In this document: piece by piece, positions 56,466-64,000 of the stretch
Layout of the letters: the number at the start of each line of letters is the position of its first letter
Numbering within the stretch: position 1 is the first letter of the stretch
Source: Pratylenchus scribneri
Taxonomy: Eukaryota > Nematoda > Chromadorea > Rhabditida > Pratylenchidae
Assembly: GCA_030063045.1 (NCBI GenBank)
Contig: JAQSEB010000033.1
Coordinates: 1,054,001-1,118,000 of the forward strand
Length of the DNA: 64,000 nucleotides
Reading direction: 5' to 3'
Program-made: the position numbers and the translations under genes
The notes under the pieces: generated by a model
What the model was told of the DNA's origin: nothing
Database searches by the model: none
The model's input: the letters and a program-made list of their open reading frames with translations, nothing else

Positions 56466-57697
56466 TGAAGAAAATGGGGAAATATTCTTATGATATAAGA
56501 AAAATGGAATAATTTTCGTGAATTCGAATTATTTTTTAGTGTTTATTTGGTTAATTGAAAAGCTATTAAAAAGAGAGGAAAATTAAATTATTTATAAATT
56601 GGAATTAAAGATTAAACATACATCATGAAAAAAATTAACATTGTCATTTTTGGGATGCTATAGGAAAATATTCAGATAGGATGAAGGCATAATGTCCCAT
56701 TTCATACAAATCCATCCATAAATCTTTTCAATCACGTTTAATCTATCCATTTGCCTTCCTTTATTTACATTTTCATCTGCTTTGTTGGCATCCAATCCCC
56801 ATTCCCATCATCCAACTTATCCCCCGAGGAGGATGGAGCCTGGAAGGAATGCCGTGATTTTTAGAGATTTCGGCCCCAGAATCAAACGAGACTCTTGGCC
56901 AATATCTCACTGCGGAATTATAAATAGGCGGAGTTAATAAAACCATTAAAAAGACAAAATTTCGGAATTAAAATAAACTTAATCAGAACAGGTGGAATTA
57001 TTAAAATCAGAACAGGCGGATTTATTAAAATCAGAACAGGCGGAATTATTAAAATCAGAACAGGCGGAATAATTAAAATCAGAACAGGCGGAATTATTAA
57101 AATCAGAACAGGCGGAATTATTAAAATCAGAATAGGCGGAATTATTAAAATCAGAACAGGCGGAATTATTAAAATCAGAACAGGCGGAATAATTAAAATC
57201 AGAACAGGCGGAATTTTTAAAATCAGAACAGGCGGAATTATTAAAATCAGAACAGGCGGAATAATTAAAATCAGAACAGGCGGAATTATTAAAATCAGAA
57301 CAGGCGGAATTATTAAAATCAGAATAGGCGGAATTATTAAAATCAGAACAGGCGGAATAATTAAAATCAGAACAGGCGGAATTATTAAAATCAGAACAGG
57401 CGGAATTATTACAATCAGAACAGGCGGAATAATTAAAATCAGAACAGGCGGAATTATTAAAATCAGAACAGGCGGAATTATTGAAATCAGAACAGGCGGA
57501 ATTAATTACTTAATTGCAATGTGATGGAAATTCGTATTCCAACTTCGATATAAATTTATAATTTCAAGAATGAAGAATGTAATTATAGAGAATGCTTTGA
57601 TGAAATCAAAAAATTTACATAAATTGTAAATTCTATCAAAATAAAAATGATTAAAAATAATATAAAATTTGATCATTTAAATTTTCATTTATAATAA
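56466..57697. other. intergenic region dominated by a 24-bp minisatellite
   Basis: The left part (56466-56985) is mixed DNA with no gene. The middle is the tandem array listed separately. The right part (57510-57697) is AT-rich. Confidence 0.55.
56989..57506. repeat. 24-bp minisatellite, about 21 copies
   Basis: Units of CAGAACAGGCGGAATTATTAAAAT repeat with exact 24-base spacing (five units per 120 bases). Variation is confined to a few positions: AATTATT versus AATAATT, GAACAGG versus GAATAGG, and single changes near the right end. The regular alternation of the AATTATT and AATAATT variants suggests higher-order duplication. Confidence 0.93.
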
Positions 57698-58396
57698 TTA
57701 TTGATGGGCCCGAATATCCATTTGCATTTGCTTGACTGTATCCACAGTTTCCTTCCTCAATTCCAATCCAATAATATTACAACGGACATGAAGGCGCAAA
57801 ACCCGTTCAATGTCCACTGCCACATTATTTACCAAATTGTCCAGCATTTTCTCAATTTTGACCTGAGATTGTTAATAATAATAATTAATATTAAATTTTT
57901 ATTTTTACCTGAAATTTATTCACTGCCAACAGCCAGCTTAATCTTGGTTCATTTATATTGCATGAATCAATTATTTGGCGAACAGTTTTTGAAAGTAATT
58001 TCACCTGGGAATCCAAATCCACCAAAATTGGCCATGCCCCAAGCTAAATCCATCAATTTAATGAATATTTAATCAAATTGATGCCTCATATTCGGAAAGT
58101 AGATGCAACGGTGATTTTGCATTTTGTTGGCCAATTCCAACGATGATTCGGACAATTTGGTCGAGCAAATTTCGACAATTGGTTTGGACCATTTCGCAAA
58201 TGCCAAAAAGTTGTTGTTTTTGTTCCTCCAATGCAATTGCCATTGAAGATATCATTGTTGATGATGAGGAATGGCCGGCAATGCTGCCACCCGCATAAAT
58301 TGCCGAAGCTGTATCCTCTGATTTGGCATCTTCCATTATGGCCGATGATCCAAATCGACGAAGGCCACTGCCATTATTCATTCGGTGGCCTAACAT
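57698..58396 (-). CDS. conserved-looking hypothetical protein, 203 residues
   Basis: Exons on the minus strand: 58396-58085, 58043-57909 and 57862-57698, in phase. The first 60 residues are Ser/Gly-rich. The rest is a long amphipathic helical region: EEQKQQLFGICEMVQTNCRN, VDLDSQVKLLSKTVRQIIDS, NEPRLSWLLAVNKFQVKIEK, ending QMDIRAHQ. No signal peptide or membrane span. The pattern suggests a small coiled-coil subunit of a larger complex, but I could not assign a family. The first intron begins with GC (58084-58083), required to keep the frame. Confidence 0.65.
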
Positions 58397-58808
58397 TTAT
58401 TTTTGGAGTGACTTATTTTAGAATATTATTCCTTTTTAGTCATTGAGAATCAGTGAATGAAATGAGCTGGGGCGGAATTAACCTCCATTTTTGGATAAAT
58501 AGAATCCGCCGCCCATTCTCGATCCCTTCTTTCTTTCTTTTGGGAAATGAAGAAATGTATTAACAAGATTTGGGGAAAGATAAGACTGGTTTTTGTTTGT
58601 GGCGACAAAATTCATTTTAGTGAAAAGGGAAAATCGAAGGGAAAAGAATTATTTGCCTCTATTGAATATTATATTTTGGAATGAAAATGAATTATTTAAT
58701 ATTTATTCAATATATTTATTAATATTTAATTGATAAATAAAATGATATATTTTAATAGCCAATTTGACTAATTCATTTGAAAATTATTGGCAAAATTCCT
58801 TCTTCTTT
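58397..58808. other. intergenic spacer
   Basis: About 410 bases, AT-rich, between the unknown helical protein and the Gly-rich secreted gene, both on the minus strand. No element recognised. Confidence 0.5.
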
Positions 58809-59157
58809 TTATATTTCCGTTGTTGTTGGTGAAATAGGAGTAGTTGAGGAAGTCGTTGAAGTTTTTGTGTAATTTCCATGACGATGTCCATATCGACCAT
58901 ATGGCCCATTGTTTCGGCGGCGTTCTACTGAATTCCATTTAAAATATTCCGTTTGAATTTTGGCCACCCAACCAACCTTCAGCTGCTTCCGACGATGATC
59001 GACCACCTCGATTTCCAATTCCATTAAATGGTCCTCCGAAAAAAGGACCATTCCCAAAACCAAATCCTTGGACCATTCCAAATTGGCCAAATCCAATATT
59101 GGATGAGTAGAAAATGAATGAAATCAGCAAAATTGAGGTAAAAATTGTGGAATTCAT
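58809..59157 (-). CDS. small secreted Gly/Phe-rich protein
   Basis: Two minus-strand exons, 59157-58977 and 58927-58809, giving 99 residues. MNSTIFTSILLISFIFYSS is a signal peptide. The mature part is Gly/Phe/Asn-rich (GFGFGNGPFFGGPFNGIGN), then basic (VERRRNNGPYGRYGHRHGNY), and ends with a Thr/Ser/Pro-rich tail (TSTTSSTTPISPTTTEI) that could be O-glycosylated. Nematode Gly/Tyr-rich small peptides of this kind occur in cuticle and as antimicrobial (caenacin/neuropeptide-like) peptides. The class cannot be fixed here. Confidence 0.6.
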
Positions 59158-60483
59158 TTTAGTTAAATAGATTTAATTTATTTGAATTGTTGAATAATTT
59201 TGTGAACAAATTTGATTAATTGTCCAATTTTGGATCTATTTTTATAGTCTCACTAACAAATAAGCGAACAATGAATGATTAATTCCATTTGACGCGATGA
59301 ATTTACATACATAATTCAACCCAAATCGGCATTCCATCAAAAAGGTAGACCAAAATAATAATAAACAATTTTACGTTTTTTACTGAAATTCAGATGACAA
59401 ATTTGGCATTGATCATCTGCCGAATATGGTCATCATTTGGAAAAATAAAAATAGATTGTGATTTGCATAAATTGGTAAATTGATGAGCAATAATGTGGAT
59501 TGATTGATGTTCTATTACATTTTGAACTTTTCAAAGACAATAATTGTAGCAATTTTAAATTGAATTCATTTTCATTTTTCATTATTCATAGCTTAATTTT
59601 CAATCCTAGTTAATTGTCTATTTTTTAAAGTAAACTTAATTAAGCCAATCCCAATTAAATTCAAATATTCAATTTGTATATTTATTCAATTAATTCATAA
59701 TATATATTCATAAATATTTTATCTAATATTAGCAACTCTACATTTCAAAGCTGAATTTTCGTCACTAATGTCGTGAATTGCCTGTGCATTTGCAACAATC
59801 AGCGAATCAAAGATTAATTCGATTTACCCATTACAAATTTTACAAAGATTAATGTTTGTTGACCAAAAATGAATGAATTAAAAAGTAGTTAATTTGGATT
59901 TCTGCCAAAGGGAATTAGCATTTTTAAATTAAAAACTGGATTTATCCCTAGTAAAATAAGAGGACTTTTGCAATTTTTTGTTTCATTTTTGAACTTTTAT
60001 TTTTAATACAAAATTGAGCTTCCTATTTATTGGATTAATTTAATTTTCCATTCATTTCCAAATTTATATAGTTGATGTCCTTTTTTTTAAAAATGGACAT
60101 ATTAATTCAGCCGGAATTGATGTGATTATTTTGCTCCCAAAAATCATAAAACTTTACTTTCTCAAAATAATAGCTCATTATGTCTTATTCTTTAATGGAA
60201 TCCCAACTTTTCTGAACATATTTGTAATGTGTGTTGGCCACTTTTTCCTTCCCTTCCTATTCCTACCAATATTGCCAACTTAGCCAATCGCAAATTTATT
60301 CCATTTGCTTCTTCCATTGGAGGTGTCATTGCTATTCCCCTTCCTTCGCCTTCCACCATCACCTTGCCACCTTTCCCTAATATTCCGAGTCCCCACTCCC
60401 CATTTCCCCGTTCAATTTTCCATTTGTCCCCGTCCTTTTTATATAAATTAATTAATTTCTTGCATTTTTATCCCAATATATAA
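59158..60483. other. intergenic region between divergent genes
   Basis: 1.3 kb of AT-rich DNA that holds the upstream regions of the Gly-rich secreted gene (-) and the cytochrome P450 (+). A pyrimidine-rich part at 60230-60480 gives a spurious Pro/Ser-rich frame. No gene seen. Confidence 0.5.
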
Positions 60484-62374
60484 ATGTTTTCCTTTATCAT
60501 TTTGACCGTATTCTTCCCATTGCTAATTGGCCTTTTGTTCTTCTATTTTCAACGTAAAATGGGCTATTGGCAAAGAAGGGGCATTCCAGGCCCAAAGCCA
60601 ATTATAATAAAAGGCAATTTGGACTTAGTTTTTGGTCTCAATCCTGAGAGATTGCAATTGAGGAAGTGGTCCCAGGAATATGGAAATGTGTTTGGCTATC
60701 AACATGGATGGTACAATGTGATGGTCATTTCCGAGTCGGAAATGGTTCGCCAATTACTCCGTGAAAAGTTCGAATATTTCTATGGGAGGCTGGTTAGTTC
60801 CAAAACTAATCGACAATTGAATTTTTTTAAAATTTAGTGGATTCCAAGTTGGGGTGATCCGGACAAAACCAAGGACATTGATTTATTGGTGGCCCGGGGA
60901 AAACGTTGGAAACGGCTCAGGTCCATTGCAAATCAGGCATTTTCAATATCAAATTTGAAAAAGGTCTATCAATTTTACAAAAATATTCATTTATATTTTA
61001 AATATTAAGGTGATGCCTTTGGTGGTTGATTCCGTCCAAATGACAATGAATTTATTGGATGATGCCACCAAAAATGGCAATTCCGTAAATTTGCATCGGT
61101 ATGGAAATTTTGCTGATAAATTTAAGAAAAATTCATTTTTTCTATAGTTTTTTCCTGGAAATGTCCCTTGATATGATTTCCCGAATTGCACTTGGCCAAA
61201 AGGAATCCCGCCAATTTCAGAATGAATATTTCCCTTTGTTGAATGCCGCATTTCGGCAAATGAACAATAATCCATTCGACTATTTGAGTTGGATTTTCCC
61301 ATGGTTGGGTAGAAATGTTATCCATAAATTTATTCTATGGACTGGAAATTTGCGGAATGATCCACTTGTAAAGTTGAAAATAAATTTAAAAAATATGGTG
61401 GAGGAAAGGAGGAAAAAATTGAATAAAAAAGAAGAAAATGAGGAAAAAGAAGAAGAGATGAATGGAAGGAAGAGGAGGGTGGATTTTATTGACCTATTTT
61501 TGGAAGCAGAATCGGCCAATTTTGACATCCAAAACGGTGGATACAATAAAATGGAAAAGGCATTTTGCCCAATAAATGTAGAATTATTGATTTATTTTAG
61601 TTTGAATTAAAAAATACACCCGATGAAATTGTGACGAATTGTTTAATAATTTTACTTGCCGGCTACGACACAACATCAAATACTCTCAGTTTAATTTGCC
61701 ACAACTTAGTGTTGTATCCGCAAATCCAAGCAAAATTGCGCGATGAAATCGACACAATTTGCGTGGATAATGAATCGCCCAGCTATGAACAATTGGCCAA
61801 ATTAAAATATATGGAAGCAGTGTTCAATGAAACACTTCGACTCTGTCCAATTGCGTCAGTTAAATATATTAAAGGAGGGAATATCAAAGTATTTTATATT
61901 TAAGTGCGCTTGGTCGATTTTGTGAGGAAACAACAAAATTGGGTGATCATATAGTGGAAAAGGGCACCGGCATCACAGTGGACACATTCACTTTACATCG
62001 TGACAAACAAATTTTTGGCGAAGATGCCGACGAATTTCGACCAGAACGGTATAAAAAAATATTTGAATAAATCAATAAAAAATTATTTTTTAGTTGGTTG
62101 GGCGATGGTCACACCGAAATGGCCAATAATTTTTATGCATTTGGCGGCGGTCCCCGAATTTGCATTGGAATGCGGTTGGCAATAATGGAGGAGAAAATAG
62201 CGATGGTCTATTTGTTGCGTCGTTTCATTCTGAAAAAATGTGCAGAGACGGAGGCAAATTTAAACAATTTTAATTTTTATTCGCCAAATTTTTCAGAATG
62301 AATTGACTTTGAGGGGACAAATTGTGCTGAATCCGGAATCAGTCACCGTCAAATTGGAGCATCGAATTTTATAA
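60484..62374 (+). CDS. cytochrome P450, CYP3-clan (nematode CYP13/25-like)
   Basis: Exons 60484-60792, 60838-60963, 61010-61098, 61148-61559, 61601-61854, 61905-62048, 62094-62253 and 62297-62374, 523 residues, phases matched. An N-terminal membrane anchor (MFSFIILTVFFPLLIGLLFF) precedes the Pro-rich hinge YWQRRGIPGPKP. RGKRWKRLRSI is helix C. LLAGYDTTSNTL is the I-helix oxygen-activation motif. NETLRLCP contains ExxR. FRPERW and FGGGPRICIGMRLA contain the haem loop with the Cys ligand. These enzymes sit in the endoplasmic reticulum and oxidise lipophilic compounds. The hinge and I-helix style match the CYP13/CYP25 group of nematodes; substrate unknown. Two introns begin with GC (61560 and 62254), both forced by the conserved frame. 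Confidence 0.93.
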
Positions 62375-62862
62375 AATTGAATTTAGATGTATTTAAAATT
62401 TAATTAAATTCAATAAAATTAATTAAATGCAATTGTGCTTTAATCGTTCGATTTGAATTAATTATTAGATTTATATTGGATTGCTTAATATTTATTTTTT
62501 ATTGTAAATTTATTCACTTAATTTTTGCCTCAAATTATCTCTTATCTTAAAATGTACTCATCCTAGCCAAAATCTGCGCAGTTATGTAAATTATACACCA
62601 TTTTGAAGCTAATATTCTTCTGTTTGTCACTAAAGAAAGTCGTACCCAAAATACATATTTATTTACAAAAAAGTTATAAACAAAAATGTAAAAAATGTGT
62701 CCAAATTCTATCCAAACCAGTTTCACGATTTATTAAACATTTGAGCAAACCGATCCTCACCCAAAATCATGCATAAATTAATTATGATGAATTTTGAATT
62801 TTTCCTCCACACATCTCCCTAATCGAACCTTTTATATCCCAAAAACCGAGGGATGCTTTTTA
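62375..62862. other. intergenic spacer between convergent genes
   Basis: About 490 bases of AT-rich DNA between the 3' ends of the P450 (+) and the acid phosphatase (-). No element beyond ordinary AT-rich 3' flanks was seen. Confidence 0.5.
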
Positions 62863-64000
62863 TTATAAAATATTACATTCTTCATTCCATTTGGGAATTT
62901 CAATTAAAAATGAACTTCTCGTCCTTTCCAACTCTTTTAAAGTGCACGGATCATCGCATTCTGGGATTTTATATTCCCAAAGGGAATTTCCATCTGTTTC
63001 CCATTTATGGAATAATCGAATGAATGGCCCATCCAATGTGGATGAATTCTGGTGTAATTCAATTAAAATTGCATTCGCAAAAGTTGGAAAAATCTGATTA
63101 AATATTTTTAATTGCATCAAAATGAGGATAAAATAAATACCTCTGGGAAAATGCCAAAAATGGCCAATTGGCCGGCAATGGTCAAATCATGTCCGGAATA
63201 TGCGTGGAATTTTTCACCAATTTCCTCTTCTTCCTGTTTTGACGATACATTTTTCATTCTTTCCAAAATTTCCGTGAAAAGTGGACCAGCCCAAAGTCTT
63301 TTCAAAGAATCACTTTTGAAATTGAATGAATTCTGTGAAATTTTTTCAATAAATATAATTTTATTGCTATTTTTAAAAGATTAATAAAATTTTCATTTTC
63401 AAAAATGCTTTTTTTCACCTTTAAATTATAAAGGCGGAATATTTCGTGCCGAATTGTTTCATTTGCCCATTCCGGCAAATTGAATCCATCATTTTGATGA
63501 AAATAAATGGAATTCAGTGGATCATGGACATAATAAATTTGCCGAAGGGAAAGTTCATTGAATCCACCTTTTTCAGCAATAAATTTGAGGAATTGGCCAT
63601 TTTCTTCTTCCAACTTTAAAAATATTAAATTAAAATATTCCTAAATATCCCCCACCATTTTGAATTCAGTTCCATTAAAAATTGCGTTTTCGTAATTGCT
63701 CGCCTCCTCACATTCAACATCATCAAAAACAATTGGATCATGGAATTGAGGCAAAAAATGCAAATTTGATTCATTTTCGAATTCCACCAAAGGCAATTTC
63801 GGGGAAATTTGATCCTCTTTTGCGAACATTCCCTGCATATTTGCCAATGCACTCATTTTTGTACGATTATAATCACTGAATTTATTTATTTTTTATTGAA
63901 ATGAATATTTTTGTACCTAGCGCGATAGACAAAAACATTTGGGTCAAATTTTGAAGGCAAAAATTTGCCATATCTTTTTCGTAATAATTTGCCCAATTTA
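62863..64000 (-). CDS. histidine acid phosphatase, partial (5' end outside window)
   Basis: Minus-strand exons seen: 63917 to beyond 64000, 63875-63656, 63613-63419, 63332-63141 and 63093-62863, phases matched. Landmarks: KLGKLLRKRYGKFLPSKF and FVYRARDYNRTKMSALANMQ (the Arg/Thr-rich turn before the phosphatase helix), then FHAYSGHDLTIAGQLAIFGI, where the His-Asp pair is the proton donor motif, then TFANAILIELHQ and the end IPECDDPCTLKELER. These match the branch-2 histidine phosphatases, secreted or lysosomal acid phosphatases common in nematodes. The nucleophilic RHG motif and signal peptide must lie to the right of the window. No disruption seen. Confidence 0.88.

Noticed and set aside
61560..61600. 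23-base GT-AG intron in the P450 gene (donor at 61578)
   Set aside because: A GC-AG intron from 61560 keeps the same phase with a normal length of 41 bases and avoids extra residues, so it is preferred.
1..64000. CRISPR arrays, operons with bacterial ribosome sites, spliced-leader RNA genes
   Set aside because: None seen. The genome is eukaryotic, and the SL1-type leader sequence was not found in the window.

Overview
The window is nuclear DNA of a nematode, most likely a plant-parasitic tylenchid. The base composition is strongly AT-rich. Genes are densely packed on both strands and broken by many introns of about 30-60 bases. The gene set is animal and nematode-typical: two SXP/RAL-2 (DUF148) genes, an Sre-type chemoreceptor, a nematode-style globin, a Ly6-like surface protein and an M13 neprilysin. 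The decisive marker is a secreted bacterial-type (AroQ) chorismate mutase at 45412-46224. This gene type is known in root-knot and cyst nematodes as a horizontally acquired effector. The genus (Meloidogyne, Globodera, Heterodera or other) cannot be fixed from the sequence alone.

Layout. 0-9 kb: globin (+), a 40-bp minisatellite, a probable mitochondrial NDUFB5-like protein (-), a GH19 chitinase-like gene (-) and a small membrane protein (+). 10.7-18.2 kb: a class I GLUT-type sugar transporter (+) with two possible first exons, and a two-domain Ly6-like GPI-anchor candidate (+). 18.4-24.2 kb: a 28-exon xanthine dehydrogenase (+). 24.5-29.6 kb: a rhodopsin-like GPCR (+), a tandem pair of SXP/RAL-2 genes (+) and a secreted helical protein (+). 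31.7-41.4 kb: a host gene split by a 9133-bp Ty3/Gypsy-type LTR retroelement. 41.6-44.5 kb: M13 peptidase (+). 45.4-48.7 kb: chorismate mutase and a novel repeat-containing secreted protein (+). 49-56.5 kb: Sre receptor, ATG4 autophagy protease and a 608-residue secreted protein of unknown family, all on the - strand. 57-64 kb: a 24-bp minisatellite, a conserved unknown (-), a small Gly-rich secreted protein (-), a cytochrome P450 (+) and a histidine acid phosphatase (-) that runs off the right edge.

The most unusual object is the retroelement. Its single uninterrupted frame reads Gag, then an envelope-like glycoprotein, then protease-RT-RNase H-integrase, so the envelope sits between gag and pol. 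A separate RGG-rich frame occupies the place where env normally lies. By eye the LTRs look identical, the 5-bp target duplication is intact, and the host frame resumes exactly after the insertion, so the insertion is very recent.

The second general observation is splicing. In the hand-built models about nine of roughly 125 introns start with GC instead of GT, always as AG|GCA, and each is forced by frame and protein homology. All exon models were made by eye from frame, splice consensus and family motifs. No alignment or search was run.
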